Source: Paludifilum halophilum (GTDB taxonomy: Bacteria > Bacillota > Bacilli > Thermoactinomycetales > DSM-45169). From it: 64,000 nt of DNA. Shown here one piece after another: positions 25,878 to 36,725 of this stretch (position 1 is its first letter; each line of letters opens with the position of its first letter). The stretch lies in the NCBI RefSeq assembly GCF_002245355.1, contig NZ_NOWF01000011.1:37187-101186 (forward strand). Reading direction: 5' to 3'. Made by a program: the position numbers and the translations under genes. The notes under the pieces were generated by a model. It was given only the letters and a program-made list of their open reading frames with translations. It was not told the DNA's origin and searched no databases.

Positions 25878-25938
25878 CAGTTTTTTCGAAAAAAGTGCAT
25901 ACGCTGATCAAAATAGTCCACCTCTTTCATCATATAAA

Positions 25939-25968
25939 TTGACATCTTCTTCAAAACATGGCTATAAT
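25939..25968 (+). promoter_or_regulatory. Sigma-A promoter for the 26053 gene
   Basis: TTGACA (25939-25944), 18-nt spacer, TATAAT (25963-25968): a near-consensus promoter divergent from carD. Confidence 0.85.
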
Positions 25969-26052
25969 ATTCTGGAAAGAACCTTCAGATGCTTTCGACA
26001 TTTCAACAATCCCCCTTTACGATACGGGGTCCTGGAACGGAAGAGGTGTGAA

Positions 26053-26451
26053 ATGATGGGTCAAGAAAGTTTACAAGCCTTTCAGCACCAGGTTGGCGAC
26101 GTATTGCTCCGTCACCGCAGTTTCCTGGACGTATCCTCCAAATACCAGGAATCCAACGGCCGGGTCAACCGAGCGATCACAAAAGCGGTCACGGAGTGCG
26201 GGTGTCTCCGGATCGAAGCCGGCTGCCAACCCTTTGAAGAGGCAATAGCCCTCTCTGAGATGAAAAACCGTTTCGACACCCACCTGACGGGACATCTTTG
26301 CGATCACTGCCTGGATACGGTTAAGGAGGAATTGGGTAAAAATCTGTTTTACATGACGGCGTTGTGCAATTTGCTGGACATCAAAGTGGAGGAAGTGATC
26401 GAGAAGGAATCCAAGAAACTCTCGACCCTCGGCATCTTCAATCTCCGTTAA
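26053..26451 (+). CDS. Conserved Bacillales protein (DUF1573-type annotation)
   Basis: 132 residues from ATG 26053 behind GAGGTG. Conserved cysteines (VTECGC, HLCDHC) and the NLFYMTALCNLL segment resemble a family of about 130-residue Bacillus proteins often annotated DUF1573; this is from memory and moderately certain. Function unknown; the CxC/CxxC pattern may bind metal. It is the only plus-strand gene in the first 36 kb, with its own promoter and a terminator shared with pssA. Confidence 0.8.
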   Translation: MMGQESLQAFQHQVGDVLLRHRSFLDVSSKYQESNGRVNRAITKAVTECGCLRIEAGCQPFEEAIALSEMKNRFDTHLTGHLCDHCLDTVKEELGKNLFYMTALCNLLDIKVEEVIEKESKKLSTLGIFNLR

Positions 26452-26627
26452 AAGGTCGGCGCAGGAAACGGGAGGAATCCCTATTCATCCTTCGGTATTC
26501 ACCTTATCAAAACCTCCCCTTTTTTTCTAATAATGTAAAAAAAGATTCTTACGATCGTGGATGTTTGATTTTCTCCGGGTAACAGGGGTTCAAAAAGATG
26601 AATAAATCTTCAATACACAAAAAAGAA

Positions 26628-26670
26628 AAGGGCGGCCTCCTTCCTGTAAATCCGGAAGGAGGCCGCCCTT
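26628..26670. terminator. Bidirectional terminator
   Basis: A 17-bp perfect stem (26628-26644 / 26654-26670) with T-rich tracts on both sides, serving the converging 26053 gene and pssA. Confidence 0.92.
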
Positions 26671-26726
26671 TTTCCTTACGACTTGATGAAACAATGAATT
26701 TTATTGTAAAAACGAGATTCATTCAA

Positions 26727-27440
26727 TTAAGGTTTCAGCTCTTCGATCGATTCTTCTGTCTGCTGCCTTCGACGGCGGGAAACGCTCCGCTTCAATCCGT
26801 AAAAGGCGTACAAGGCCAAGGGGATAAAGACCATCTTGGGGAAAGCCTCCGGAAAGCGGGCCGCGATCCCCCCCAGCAGAATGAGCATCAATGGAGCGAT
26901 CCAGTAAGCGCTGCGGGGAATCCCCATTTTTTTGAAGTTGGGATATTTAATCTGACTGACCATCAAAAAGGAAAGAATCAGCATGCCGGCGATCATGAAA
27001 GTGGAACCCGCCACCATATTGCTGTAGAGAGCCATCGTCGCAAGAACTCCTCCTGCCGCGGTAATCGGCAGTCCCACAAAATAGCCGGGGATCCCCGGAT
27101 GAACATTGAAACGGGCGAGACGGAGCGCTCCACAGATGGGGAAGATTGCCGTAATCAACCACCCCAGAACGCCCAAGGGGTGCAGAATGGAAGTATACAT
27201 AATGAGTGCGGGAGCTACTCCGAAGGAAACGATGTCAGACAGGGAGTCCAACTCTTTGCCGAACTCGCTTTGTGCATTCAGCATACGAGCGACCCGGCCG
27301 TCCAATCCATCCAGGAGCATGCCGATAATGACCATAATCGCTCCATATTTCCATTCGCCCTGAACGGCGAGAATCATCGCTACAATTCCTAAGAACAAGT
27401 TCCCAACGGTAAAAATACTCGGCAATGCTCTTGCTAACAT
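26727..27440 (-). CDS. pssA: CDP-diacylglycerol-serine O-phosphatidyltransferase
   Basis: 237 residues from ATG 27440 (GGAGG 9 nt upstream). The CDP-alcohol phosphotransferase motif is complete: DGLDGRVARM, then G, then ELDSLSD. Six or more membrane segments. It makes phosphatidylserine, the precursor of phosphatidylethanolamine. No decarboxylase gene is adjacent. Charged C-terminal tail. Confidence 0.92.
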   Translation of the reverse strand: MLARALPSIFTVGNLFLGIVAMILAVQGEWKYGAIMVIIGMLLDGLDGRVARMLNAQSEFGKELDSLSDIVSFGVAPALIMYTSILHPLGVLGWLITAIFPICGALRLARFNVHPGIPGYFVGLPITAAGGVLATMALYSNMVAGSTFMIAGMLILSFLMVSQIKYPNFKKMGIPRSAYWIAPLMLILLGGIAARFPEAFPKMVFIPLALYAFYGLKRSVSRRRRQQTEESIEELKP

Positions 27441-27545
27441 GACAGGGAACCTCCTAAGTGTTAAAAAATATCTGCGCATCGCCCGCGAAAAATCACTTCC
27501 CCTCTCATGAAACATGAGGTTTATAGTGTATCTATTCTAGGGAAT

Positions 27546-28625
27546 TTAGATATGTCTGTCAATAAAGACCTGCTCCTGGATCCGCTTCAGTCCCTCTTTG
27601 ATCGTACGAGCCCGCACATCCCCAATTCCTTCCACATCATCCAATTCTTCGATGGTAGCCATCATCACCCGGGGGAGAGACTCAAAACGGTGAATCAACT
27701 TTTGAATGATGGGAGCAGGCAACCGAGGAATCTTGTTAAGGATTCGATATCCCCGGGGAGCCACGGACTCCTCCTGAATATTATTACTGCCGATATAACC
27801 CATAAAGCGGACGATATGAGCATGTTCCAAAAGTTCATCCGCCGACAGCTTGTGCAGCTTCTCCAGAACGGCTGTCGGAGACTGGCAGTCCGGGTCTCGA
27901 CAATAGTCCCGGATCACTAAGCGGGCCTCTTCCTCCACATTGACCACCAGTTCCTCCAGCTGCATACTGATCAGGCGTCCTTCCGTCCCCAGTTCATTAA
28001 TGTAGCGCTCAATTTCGCTTTTAATCCGAAGGACCATCTCAATCCGCTGCATGACCATGGCCACTTCGTTCAACGTGACCAGCTCTTCAAATTCCAAAGC
28101 GCTCAAGTTCGTCATGGACTGATCCAACACGGATTTATATTTCTCCAGTGTCTGAATGGCCTGGTTGGCTTTGGTCAGGATCACACCGATGTCCTTCAGG
28201 GCATAACGATGATTTCCCTGGTAGAGAGTGATCACATTACGCCGCTGGGAAATGGAAATCACCAGTTTGCCCGTCTGTCTCGCGGTACGCTGGGCGGTCC
28301 GGTGCCGGATTCCCGTCTCCGTAGAGGGGATGGCGGAGCTGGGGACCAGTTGCGTATTGGCATAAAGGATGCGTCGGCCGTCGTTGGAGAGGATGATCGC
28401 CCCGTCCATCTTGGCCAACTCGTACAAATAAGCCGGGGAAAAGGGACAATCGATGTGGAATCCCCCATCCACCAGCTCCCGTACGCTGTCGTCGTAACCC
28501 ACTACGATCAACGCCCCTGTTTTGGCACCCAATACATTGTCCAGGCCTTCCCGGAACATGGTACCGGGTGCCACCAGTCGAAGGGTATCGCTGCCAAAAT
28601 GATTTTTCCTCGGTTCCTCTTTCAC
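27546..28625 (-). CDS. disA: DNA integrity scanning protein DisA, diadenylate cyclase
   Basis: 359 residues from GTG 28625; GTGA overlaps the radA stop by 4 nt, with GGAGGG 8 nt upstream. The DAC domain carries MDGAII and RHRTA motifs, so c-di-AMP synthesis is expected. A helical spine and a C-terminal HhH DNA-binding domain ([16 protein letters not shown]) follow. It monitors DNA damage before sporulation in B. subtilis. Confidence 0.96.
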   Translation of the reverse strand: MKEEPRKNHFGSDTLRLVAPGTMFREGLDNVLGAKTGALIVVGYDDSVRELVDGGFHIDCPFSPAYLYELAKMDGAIILSNDGRRILYANTQLVPSSAIPSTETGIRHRTAQRTARQTGKLVISISQRRNVITLYQGNHRYALKDIGVILTKANQAIQTLEKYKSVLDQSMTNLSALEFEELVTLNEVAMVMQRIEMVLRIKSEIERYINELGTEGRLISMQLEELVVNVEEEARLVIRDYCRDPDCQSPTAVLEKLHKLSADELLEHAHIVRFMGYIGSNNIQEESVAPRGYRILNKIPRLPAPIIQKLIHRFESLPRVMMATIEELDDVEGIGDVRARTIKEGLKRIQEQVFIDRHI

Positions 28626-30004
28626 CGCTCGGACCCTCCCAGCGCCGCTTCCAAAGCTTCTTCCAACGTATCCACCCAAATGAGTTCCATTTTCTTCGGA
28701 TGAGTCCACCCTTTGCGGCTTTTCGCCGGGAGAACGGCTCTCTGAAACCCCATGTTACTCACTTCCGCCACCCGCTGTTCCAGCCGGGTCACGCCGCGCA
28801 CTTCTCCGGTCAGCCCCACCTCACCGATAAAAACATCTTTCGGATGGGTCACCCGATCCCGAAAACTGGAAGCGAGACTGACGGCAACGGCCAGATCCAC
28901 CGCCGGCTCATCGAGTCGAACACCCCCGACAACATTAACATATGCGTCTTGGTTCTGGAGAAACATCCCCAGCCGCTTTTCCAACACAGCCATAATCATG
29001 GTCACCCGGTTGTGATCCAGGCCCGCCGCCATTCGCTTCGGTGTGGCGAAGCTGGTCGGAGAAACCAAAGCCTGCAATTCGATACACACCGGTCTCGTCC
29101 CCTCCATGCTGGCGGCCACCGCCGACCCGGCCACACCGGTGGGCCGTTCGGATAAAAACATCTCCGAGGGGTTATCCACCTCTACCAGTCCTGTGTGACG
29201 CATTTCGAACAATCCGATTTCGTTGGTGGAACCGAACCGGTTTTTCACCGCTCTCAGCACGCGATAGGTATGATGGCGCTCCCCTTCAAAGTAGAGAACG
29301 CAGTCCACCATGTGTTCCAGCATACGCGGACCGGCGATGGCCCCTTCCTTGGTGACATGGCCGACGATGATCACGGCGACTCCTTTTCCTTTGGCCCACC
29401 GCATCAGTCGTCCGGTGCACTCCCGCACCTGGGCCACACTGCCGGGAGCGGATGTAACATCCGGATGATATATGGTCTGGATCGAGTCGATCACGAGCAG
29501 TTTCGGTTCTACCTGTTCCATCAAGCCTTCGATGACATCCAAATCCGTCTCCGCCGCCACAAACAGGGAAGAATCCAGGGCGTTCAGGCGATCCGCCCGA
29601 AGTCGGGTCTGCTCCGTCGACTCCTCCCCGGAGACGTATAAAATCGGCATACCGAGCCGTGCCAGCCGATGGCTTGCTTGCAACAACAGCGTCGACTTGC
29701 CGATCCCCGGATCGCCCCCCACCAGGATCAGGGAGCCCGGTACCAGACCGCCTCCCAATACGCGGTTTAATTCGCGAATACCGGTATCAGCCCGGGGTTG
29801 TTCCCATTGCGTCACCTGAGTGATCGGCCGGGCGTGCTGACGTTGACCTCCGGGACCTCCCCGTCTTCCCGAACGCCCGACTCCGGATCTCTCCTTCTCT
29901 TCCACCATCGTATTCCACTGACCGCAGCCGGGGCACCGCCCCAGCCATTTGGCCGATTCGTAACCACATTCTTGACATGCGAATTTTGATTTATACTTTG
30001 CCAC
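28622..30004 (-). CDS. radA: DNA repair protein RadA (Sms)
   Basis: 460 residues, GTG start at 30004 after GAGGT. N-terminal C4 zinc finger (CQECG...CPGCG), RecA-like ATPase with Walker [11 protein letters not shown], the KNRFGST motif, and a C-terminal Lon-like domain. It promotes branch migration in recombination. Coupled to disA, a known functional partner. Confidence 0.97.
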   Translation of the reverse strand: MAKYKSKFACQECGYESAKWLGRCPGCGQWNTMVEEKERSGVGRSGRRGGPGGQRQHARPITQVTQWEQPRADTGIRELNRVLGGGLVPGSLILVGGDPGIGKSTLLLQASHRLARLGMPILYVSGEESTEQTRLRADRLNALDSSLFVAAETDLDVIEGLMEQVEPKLLVIDSIQTIYHPDVTSAPGSVAQVRECTGRLMRWAKGKGVAVIIVGHVTKEGAIAGPRMLEHMVDCVLYFEGERHHTYRVLRAVKNRFGSTNEIGLFEMRHTGLVEVDNPSEMFLSERPTGVAGSAVAASMEGTRPVCIELQALVSPTSFATPKRMAAGLDHNRVTMIMAVLEKRLGMFLQNQDAYVNVVGGVRLDEPAVDLAVAVSLASSFRDRVTHPKDVFIGEVGLTGEVRGVTRLEQRVAEVSNMGFQRAVLPAKSRKGWTHPKKMELIWVDTLEEALEAALGGSER

Positions 30005-30115
30005 GGATCGACCTCAATTCCATCGAGTTGGTTTCACTCCCCATTATATCAAAATCCTGCCCAAATAAGCACCTCCCCCTCGGAAGAACCGGGAGGAGGC
30101 GGATGACAGGCGATA

Positions 30116-32563
30116 TTACTGGCTACCCGAGGGGGAAAGCTCTGAGCGGCGAACCGTCAGTTCCCCGTCTTCTTCGTCGATTTCCACCGTATCGCCGTGT
30201 TGGATATTTCCTTTGAGCAGTTCCTCCGACAAGCGGTCCTCGATGTGCTTCTGGATGGCCCGGCGCAGGGGACGGGCACCATAGATCGGATCAAAGCCGG
30301 CTTTGGCCAGCTTCCGAGCCGCGGCATCACTGAGGATAAAGTCGATCTCCTGCTCTTGAAGACGTTTTCGGAGCTGATCGGACATGAGAGAGACGATCTC
30401 TTGCAGGTGTTCTTCTTTCAACGAGTGGAAGACGATCACATCATCCACTCGGTTGAGGAATTCGGGACGGAAGCTCTTTCTCAGCTCTTCCATCACATTA
30501 TCCTTCATGCTTTGATATTCGTCCACCTCGGTCTCCCCGGTGGCAAATCCAAGACGGGTGTTTTTACGGATCAAATCCGCCCCGACATTGGAAGTCATGA
30601 TAATGACGGTGTTGCGAAAATCGACGGTGCGCCCCTTTCCATCGGTCAGACGGCCGTCTTCCAACACCTGAAGCATCACGTTAAACACTTCAGGATGACC
30701 CTTTTCCACTTCGTCAAACAAGACGACAGAGTAGGGCTTGCGACGAACCTTTTCGGTCAGCTGTCCCCCCTCGTCATACCCGACATACCCCGGAGGCGCC
30801 CCGACGAGGCGTGCGGTGGCATGCTTCTCCATGTATTCCGACATATCGATACGGATCATGGCGTCTTCGTCACCGAACATCACATCGGCCAAGGCTCGGG
30901 CGAGCTCGGTTTTACCCACACCGGTGGGTCCGAGGAAGATAAAAGAACCGATCGGGCGTTTTGGATCCTTTAACCCGGCCCGTGCCCGGCGGATCGCCCG
31001 GGAGACGGAACGCACCGCTTCGTCCTGTCCGATCACCCGTTTGTGCAAAATCTCTTCCATATTCAACAAGCGGACGGATTCTTCTTCTGCCAGCTTTTTG
31101 ACGGGAATCCCGGTCCAGTTGGCCACCACTGCAGCGATATCCTCGCTGTTCACTTCGGAATCCGTTTTGCCCTGGTCCGCTTTCCAATTGTTTCGGGTGG
31201 TTTCCAGCTCTTCTCTCAGCTTCTGCTCCCGATCCCGCAGAGAAGCCGCTTTTTCAAATTCCTGGCTTTGAACGGCGGCGTCCTTCTCCTTGCGGACTTC
31301 TTCCAGCTTCTGCTCCATTTCCTTCAGTTCCGGAGGAACCGTATAGGAGGAAAGGCGCACCTTGGAAGCCGCTTCATCAATCAGGTCAATCGCCTTATCC
31401 GGCAGATAACGATCAGTGATATAACGGTCGGACAGTTTCACCGACTCCCGAATCGCTTCATCAGTGATCTTGACGCGGTGGTGAGCTTCATAGCGATCCC
31501 TCAGCCCTTGCAAAATCAGGAAGGCCTCATCCGCTGTCGGTTCATCCACATTGATCGGTTGGAATCGGCGCTCCAAAGCGGCATCCTTCTCGATGTATTT
31601 GCGGTATTCATCCAGGGTCGTCGCCCCGATGCATTGCAGGTCCCCCCGAGCCAAAGCCGGTTTCAGGATGTTGGAAGCATCAATGGCCCCTTCCGCTCCA
31701 CCGGCACCGATCAGTGTGTGCAACTCATCGATAAACAGAATCACATTCCCCGCCTGGCGGATCTCATCCATGATTTTCTTCAACCGGTCTTCAAATTCGC
31801 CGCGGTATTTGGTTCCGGCAACGACGGTCCCCATATCCAGGGTCATCACTCGTTTCCCCCGCAGCGTCTCCGGAGTCTCCCCATCGATGATCTTTTGGGC
31901 CAGCCCTTCAGCGATAGCGGTTTTCCCGACCCCCGGCTCTCCGATCAGAACCGGATTGTTCTTGGTCCGGCGGGAAAGAACTTGAATCACCCGTTCGATC
32001 TCTTTGCTTCTTCCGATCACCGGATCCAGGTCATCTTCCTTGGCCGCCGCTGTCAGATCCCGGGCCAAGCTGTCCAGAGTCGGCGTGTTGGCGCCTGCAC
32101 CGGCCCCTTGGTGGGAAGAGACGGCCTCCGAGCTGCCCAGAAGTTGCAACACCTGTTGGCGGGCTTTATTCAGGCTGACCCCCAAGTTATTCAACACTCG
32201 GGCGGCTACCCCTTCCCCTTCCCGGATCAGACCGAGGAGGATATGTTCAGTGCCGACGTAAGTATGGCCCAATTTGCGGGCTTCATCCATCGACAATTCG
32301 ATCACTTTCTTGGCACGGGGGGTATAGGCGATATTGGTCGGCTGACCCTGCCCACGGCCGATCAGTGTTTCCACTTCCTTTTGAATCTTTTCCAATCCCA
32401 GGCCCAGCCCCATCAGGGCTTTGGCGGCAATTCCCTCCCCTTCCCGGACCAGGCCGAGGAGGATATGTTCGGTGCCGATATTGCTGTGACCCAGACGGAC
32501 AGCCTCTTCCTGGGCCAAGGCAAGCACTTTTTGCGCCCGTTCAGTAAAACGTCCAAACATCAT
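30116..32563 (-). CDS. clpC: ATP-dependent Clp protease ATPase subunit ClpC
   Basis: 815 residues, Hsp100 class with two AAA+ modules (GEPGVGKT and GPTGVGKT). N-terminal double Clp repeat ([28 protein letters not shown]) binds adaptors and phosphoarginine; the middle domain has a UVR-like motif near [13 protein letters not shown]. It unfolds substrates for ClpP. Last of the ctsR-mcsA-mcsB-clpC operon. Confidence 0.98.
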   Translation of the reverse strand: MMFGRFTERAQKVLALAQEEAVRLGHSNIGTEHILLGLVREGEGIAAKALMGLGLGLEKIQKEVETLIGRGQGQPTNIAYTPRAKKVIELSMDEARKLGHTYVGTEHILLGLIREGEGVAARVLNNLGVSLNKARQQVLQLLGSSEAVSSHQGAGAGANTPTLDSLARDLTAAAKEDDLDPVIGRSKEIERVIQVLSRRTKNNPVLIGEPGVGKTAIAEGLAQKIIDGETPETLRGKRVMTLDMGTVVAGTKYRGEFEDRLKKIMDEIRQAGNVILFIDELHTLIGAGGAEGAIDASNILKPALARGDLQCIGATTLDEYRKYIEKDAALERRFQPINVDEPTADEAFLILQGLRDRYEAHHRVKITDEAIRESVKLSDRYITDRYLPDKAIDLIDEAASKVRLSSYTVPPELKEMEQKLEEVRKEKDAAVQSQEFEKAASLRDREQKLREELETTRNNWKADQGKTDSEVNSEDIAAVVANWTGIPVKKLAEEESVRLLNMEEILHKRVIGQDEAVRSVSRAIRRARAGLKDPKRPIGSFIFLGPTGVGKTELARALADVMFGDEDAMIRIDMSEYMEKHATARLVGAPPGYVGYDEGGQLTEKVRRKPYSVVLFDEVEKGHPEVFNVMLQVLEDGRLTDGKGRTVDFRNTVIIMTSNVGADLIRKNTRLGFATGETEVDEYQSMKDNVMEELRKSFRPEFLNRVDDVIVFHSLKEEHLQEIVSLMSDQLRKRLQEQEIDFILSDAAARKLAKAGFDPIYGARPLRRAIQKHIEDRLSEELLKGNIQHGDTVEIDEEDGELTVRRSELSPSGSQ

Positions 32564-32599
32564 GGAGAAACACCTCGCTTTGGGTAGGTATCGGTGAAA

Positions 32600-32658
32600 C
32601 AGCGCTTCTAGATGGGTCGGGGTTGGGTCCTCCCCTAAAAAGGCTTCACAATACTTCT
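32600..32658. repeat. Dispersed repeat, copy C (short, 3' of mcsB)
   Basis: A 59-bp internally deleted relative of the 21078 and 38739 repeats. It keeps GTCGGGGTTGGG, the CCTCCC arm and the terminal CACAATACTTCTA, but lacks the central inverted repeat. Confidence 0.65.
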
Positions 32659-33727
32659 ATCCTTCTTCGGCGGAAAGCCGCTCCCGGATCAGCACCGCCC
32701 TGCGGATATCCCGCTCATCGGCATCCAGGCGCATATGGGCATACTGCTGAAGGAAGCCGGGTTGAGTCATCACCATCAACTCATTCATCACATTGGCGGA
32801 AATACCCGTCAACAGACCCATATCAATGCCGAGTCGGAGGTCGGACAACCGTTCCATCGCTTCCTTGGAACTGATCACCCGGGCCGTGGACAGGATGCCG
32901 AAGGAGCGGTGAACCCGGTCCTCCAGTTGGGTGAGGGATGTTTCCTTCAGCCGGGTGCGGGCGTTTTGTTCATGTTGGATCATCTGCCGGACCACACCCT
33001 GGAGTTTGTCGATAATCTCTTCTTCCCGCTGTCCCAGAGTCACCTGATTGGACACCTGATAAAGGTTGCCCAGGGCTTCGGAGCCCTCGCCGTAAATCCC
33101 CCGGACTGCCAAGCCCACTTGGGTAATCGCCGGAAACAATCGATTCAGCTGCTGAATCATGGCCAGAGCCGGCAGGTGAACCATCACCGAAGCCCGGATC
33201 CCCGTACCCACATTCGTGGGACAGCTGGTGAGATAACCCTTTTTTTCGTTGAAAGCGTAGGAAAGGCGGTTTTCAAACCAATCATCCAGTTCATCGGCCA
33301 GCTTCCAGGCCTCCTGGGGTTGAAAACCCGGAAACAGACACTGAATCCGCAAATGGTCTTCCTCATTGATCATGATACTGACCGCTTCGTTTTCAGAGAG
33401 GACCACGGCTCCGTACCGGGACTCTTCCGCCAATTGGGGGCTGATCAGGTGCTTCTCCACCAGCACCCTCTTTTCCAGTTCGGAAAGATCATCCATACGG
33501 ATCATCTCCGCCCCCTTCAGCGCCGGGTGGACATCGCCCTGGCGAAGGACTTCCTCCACCCTGCGGACCACATCGGCGGACTGGGAAGAAGTAGCCAACA
33601 TGGGAAAGGGCATGCCGGCCAAGTTGCGGGCGATTCTCACCCGGCTGCTGATCACGATCTCCGATTGTGGACCTTTTCCGCGCATCCATTCGCTCAGGGC
33701 CCGTTGGATAAAACGTGAAAGTGACAT
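32657..33727 (-). CDS. mcsB: Protein arginine kinase McsB
   Basis: 356 residues, guanido-kinase fold: SSRVRIARNLAGMPFP at the N-terminus and the active-site region CPTNVGTGIRASVM. It phosphorylates arginines on CtsR and misfolded proteins, marking them for ClpCP. ATG 33727 with GGAGGAAG upstream; 13 nt after mcsA. Confidence 0.97.
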   Translation of the reverse strand: MSLSRFIQRALSEWMRGKGPQSEIVISSRVRIARNLAGMPFPMLATSSQSADVVRRVEEVLRQGDVHPALKGAEMIRMDDLSELEKRVLVEKHLISPQLAEESRYGAVVLSENEAVSIMINEEDHLRIQCLFPGFQPQEAWKLADELDDWFENRLSYAFNEKKGYLTSCPTNVGTGIRASVMVHLPALAMIQQLNRLFPAITQVGLAVRGIYGEGSEALGNLYQVSNQVTLGQREEEIIDKLQGVVRQMIQHEQNARTRLKETSLTQLEDRVHRSFGILSTARVISSKEAMERLSDLRLGIDMGLLTGISANVMNELMVMTQPGFLQQYAHMRLDADERDIRRAVLIRERLSAEEG

Positions 33728-33740
33728 TCCGGCTTCCTCC

Positions 33741-34268
33741 CTAACCTTCTAGTTTCTCTTGCAGGGCGCGGATGCGGTCGCGCAGGCGGGCCGCCTCCTC
33801 AAACTCCTCGTTTTGAATACGCCTTGAAAGTTCACTCTGGAGCCGCTCCACTTCCCGTCGGATCTTCAATTGACCGCCGGTGCGTTGCGGCACTTTCCCC
33901 CGGTGAGCCGTATTTCCGTGGACTCGGCGAAACAAGGGATCCAACCGATCTCCAAAGGCCCGGTAGCAATCGCTGCAGCCAAAACGGCCGATTTTGCTGA
34001 ACTGGTTATATGTGAGACCGCAGGTCGGGCACCGCAGCCCCTTTTGCCGGGCGGCCATCTCCGGGGGTTGATCATCGGGGGCCTGACTATCCAGGTTTAA
34101 GAGACCGGAGAGCAAGTGGTGAATGGAAAAACCAGTTTCAAGTCCGGGTATCTGTTCCCCTTTTTCCTGGGCGCACACTTCGCAGAGGTGAAATTGTGTC
34201 TTTTCGCCGTTGATAATCTTAGTGTAATGAAGGGTTGCCGGACGTTTGCCGCACTCCTGACACTGCAT
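33741..34268 (-). CDS. mcsA: McsA, zinc-finger activator of McsB
   Basis: 175 residues from ATG 34268; a GTG three codons earlier overlaps the ctsR stop as GTGA and is an alternative. Two zinc clusters (CQECG/CEVC and CPTCG/CSDC) and a C-terminal UVR motif (RIQNEEFEEAARLRDRI). It activates McsB kinase. Confidence 0.95.
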   Translation of the reverse strand: MQCQECGKRPATLHYTKIINGEKTQFHLCEVCAQEKGEQIPGLETGFSIHHLLSGLLNLDSQAPDDQPPEMAARQKGLRCPTCGLTYNQFSKIGRFGCSDCYRAFGDRLDPLFRRVHGNTAHRGKVPQRTGGQLKIRREVERLQSELSRRIQNEEFEEAARLRDRIRALQEKLEG

Positions 34269-34273
34269 CCAGG

Positions 34274-34744
34274 TCACTCTCCTTTACTCGCAAATAGAGT
34301 CATCACCACGGCACGCATCACCCGGGCACGGATCGGATCCCGAAGGTGGACCGGCAAATTCAATACTTCCCTGGAAATCAGCTGCCGGATCATCTTCGCT
34401 TCCCGGTCGGTCATCAGGTCTTCTTCCCTGAGCCTGGCGATCAGATCTTCTGCCGCGGCTTGAGTGATCTGGGACCCGATCATGCGAAGGAGTGCGTCAT
34501 AATACGCTTTAAACGACGAAATGCGCACTTTGCGGATGCGAATATAGCCGCCGCCGCCCCGTTTGCTTTCCACTATATACCCTTTTTCCACTGTAAACCG
34601 GGTACTAATCACATAATTGATCTGGGAAGGAACGCATTGGAACAAGTCGGCCAATTCACTCCGCTTCACCTGAACCGTTCCCGCAGGGGCCTCGTTTATA
34701 ATCTTGATCAAGTAACGTTCGATGATGTCCGAGATGCTTGACAT
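34274..34744 (-). CDS. ctsR: Transcriptional repressor CtsR
   Basis: 156 residues. N-terminal winged helix (SISDIIERYLIKII) with the glycine-rich wing RGGGGYIRI that reads the operator minor groove and senses heat. It represses clp genes and is released by McsB/ClpCP. First gene of its operon, with its own operator. Confidence 0.97.
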   Translation of the reverse strand: MSSISDIIERYLIKIINEAPAGTVQVKRSELADLFQCVPSQINYVISTRFTVEKGYIVESKRGGGGYIRIRKVRISSFKAYYDALLRMIGSQITQAAAEDLIARLREEDLMTDREAKMIRQLISREVLNLPVHLRDPIRARVMRAVVMTLFASKGE

Positions 34745-34760
34745 CGGACAACCTCCTGGC

Positions 34761-34820
34761 TGACTTTGACTAACTTTGACCTTGTAGTTTCATTATAGCG
34801 GGTCGTTTCACATTTGCCAA
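34761..34820 (-). promoter_or_regulatory. Sigma-A promoter and CtsR operator of the clpC operon
   Basis: TTGGCA (34815-34820), 17-nt spacer, TATAAT (34792-34797). Directly downstream, AGGTCAAAGTTAGTCAAAG (within 34761-34783) matches the CtsR heptad repeat (GGTCAAANANRGTCAAA). Repressor binding would cover the transcription start. Confidence 0.93.
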
Positions 34821-34885
34821 GGGGCCCTTTTCTATCAACCATTGTTCCGCGGGTCGACCGTTTTCATACCATTCATTCATCCCAT

Positions 34886-35581
34886 TCAATCGATGTTCAC
34901 TTCCTTGACCCCTTCCGTCTCCCGTACAGCCTCAATCATCCGATCCAGGGGAAGGTGAAGGGGCATCCGAACCGTAAACGTAATATCCGTCACCCGGGAT
35001 TGGGGATCTCCCTCGTCGATCTGAACCTTCCGCACAGCAGCGCCTGTTCTTCCGATCCGGGTAGCCAACTCGCCCAATTTTCCCGGCTGATCCACCACCT
35101 GAACACGAATGACTTTTAATCGCTTCCGTTGAAAGAGGAAGTTTTCCAACCGGTTTAGCAGCTCCAGGCTGACCAAAGCCAATACCGTGGTCAACACTGC
35201 CGGAAAGAAAAAGCCGGCTCCCGCCGCCAAACCGATCGCCGCCACCACCCACAGTGAGGCCGCCGTCGTCAGACCGCTGACCGTCAAACCTTGGCGCAGG
35301 ATCGTCCCAGCACCCAGAAAGCCGATACCGCTCACTACTTGGGCCGCCATCCGGTCCGGTGAAAACCGAACTTTTTCCTCTTCCATAAAGGGGGCGAAAC
35401 CATACATGGAAATCAACATAATCAGCGCAGATCCGATACAGACCAGGATATGCGTGCGAAACCCCGCCGGGTGATTATTATGTTCCCGTTCCCATCCGAT
35501 CAGCCCACCCAAAGCGGTAGCGGCCAACAAACGCACAGTCGCTTCTCCGTAGGAAATCAGCCATACGCTGTTTACGTCCAT
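34886..35581 (-). CDS. MgtC/SapB-family membrane protein
   Basis: 231 residues. Four to five membrane helices with the family signature (LIGWEREHNNHPAGFRTHI, GIGFLGAGTI), then a cytosolic ACT-like domain (about 150-231). Related proteins act in Mg homeostasis or modulate ATP synthase; substrate here unknown. ATG 35581 with GGGGGAGG upstream. Alone between ctsR and a MITE-like element. Confidence 0.88.
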   Translation of the reverse strand: MDVNSVWLISYGEATVRLLAATALGGLIGWEREHNNHPAGFRTHILVCIGSALIMLISMYGFAPFMEEEKVRFSPDRMAAQVVSGIGFLGAGTILRQGLTVSGLTTAASLWVVAAIGLAAGAGFFFPAVLTTVLALVSLELLNRLENFLFQRKRLKVIRVQVVDQPGKLGELATRIGRTGAAVRKVQIDEGDPQSRVTDITFTVRMPLHLPLDRMIEAVRETEGVKEVNID

Positions 35582-35605
35582 GTTTACCTCCCCCCTGATG
35601 TAGAG

Positions 35606-35845
35606 CGTGTCTGTTAAATCGTCGAAAATAGCTGGACGCCGATTTCCAGCGCGTAGCGGCCTTTGACCGACAACCTAGCGGAGTTTTCGGAGGACCGAAC
35701 CGTTTTAGCGGCCACGATGCTTTTCCTTTTGCCGCTGGTTCGGTCCGTAGAAAAGGTCGCGGACCGTTTTGCACCTGCGGGAGGGCAACCCGGCATGGAG
35801 TCGGAAATCAGCGTCCGCACCCAGTATCGTTCATGATCAGACACG
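35606..35845. mobile_element. MITE-like element, 240 bp
   Basis: Bounded by CGTGTCTG (35606-35613) and CAGACACG (35838-35845), exact 8-bp inverted ends. Inside is a strong hairpin: GGACCGAACC (35692-35701) / GGTTCGGTCC (35737-35746) with a second stem AGCGGC/GCCGCT. A 76-codon minus-strand frame fills it but lacks a start site and similarity. Mobility is inferred. Confidence 0.5.
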
Positions 35846-35847
35846 AT

Positions 35848-36522
35848 CTAGTCGACGATCTCCAAAATCTCTTGAAAGGAATCGATGACCTGATCCGCTC
35901 CCTCCAACTCATCTTCTTCCCCGAAGGAGGGGAAATCGGCGTACCGGCAGCCGATGACTGGGAGGCCGTTGGCCTTTCCCGCCTGAACATCGGAACTTCT
36001 GTCGCCGATCATCCATCCGGATGTCACTTGGTGTTCCTGTATCAGTTTCCCCACCAGCCGTTTTTTTTCACCGATCTGATGTTCTCCCGCCGCATAGATT
36101 CCGGAAAAAAGAGAAGTCAAACCAAAAGTGACCAAGATCCCCCGAACATAGGGACCCAGGCCATTACTGGCGATAAAGAGCCGCCAGCCTCTGTCGCGAA
36201 GATCACGGAGACCCTCTTCCACCCCCGGATATAAAGCCCCCATCCCTTCCGAAAGACAGTCCAACTCATCTTGCAGCCACCACTGGTCGGCCTGCTCCTT
36301 CACTTCTTCTGAAGAGCCGGGTAAAAGCCGGTCCCAAATCTCCGGCGGCGTCTTACCGAAAACCGAACAAACCCTTTCATCCGTCGGCCTTTCCCCCTGT
36401 ACACGCCCCGAGACCCGCAACCGTTGGAAGGTGCGTCGAAAAGCGGGTACCGCCACCGTTTCTGTCTGAAACAACGTTCCGTCCATATCGAAGATCAAAT
36501 CTTTATCCCCGTTAAAAGTCAC
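35848..36522 (-). CDS. HAD-family hydrolase (phosphoglycolate-phosphatase-like)
   Basis: 224 residues from GTG 36522 behind AAGGGGG; an ATG at 36546 has no ribosome site. Motif I is DLIFDMDGTLF, motif II FIASNG, and GDRSSDVQAGKANGL gives motif IV. The cap size fits Gph/PpaX-type phosphatases. Substrate unknown. The 3' end abuts the MITE-like element. Confidence 0.85.
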   Translation of the reverse strand: MTFNGDKDLIFDMDGTLFQTETVAVPAFRRTFQRLRVSGRVQGERPTDERVCSVFGKTPPEIWDRLLPGSSEEVKEQADQWWLQDELDCLSEGMGALYPGVEEGLRDLRDRGWRLFIASNGLGPYVRGILVTFGLTSLFSGIYAAGEHQIGEKKRLVGKLIQEHQVTSGWMIGDRSSDVQAGKANGLPVIGCRYADFPSFGEEDELEGADQVIDSFQEILEIVD

Positions 36523-36651
36523 CGATTGCTTCCCCCTTCTATTCATTTATATTTTTGTTCGGTGGATCTTAACCATACCTGAGCGGCGGAAAAAAGGACA
36601 ACCGTCCTCCGAAAAAATCGACCGCTTATCGGTGAAAAATATTTTTATATG

Positions 36652-36680
36652 TTGACAATACCATGATGAATCATTAAAAT
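36652..36680 (+). promoter_or_regulatory. Strong sigma-A promoter
   Basis: TTGACA (36652-36657), 17-nt spacer, TAAAAT (36675-36680), reading toward the small ORF at 36726. Confidence 0.8.
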
Positions 36681-36725
36681 CAGGTTATTCCAATTTTGTT
36701 TCTGTTTTGTGAAAGGAGGTTGTCG

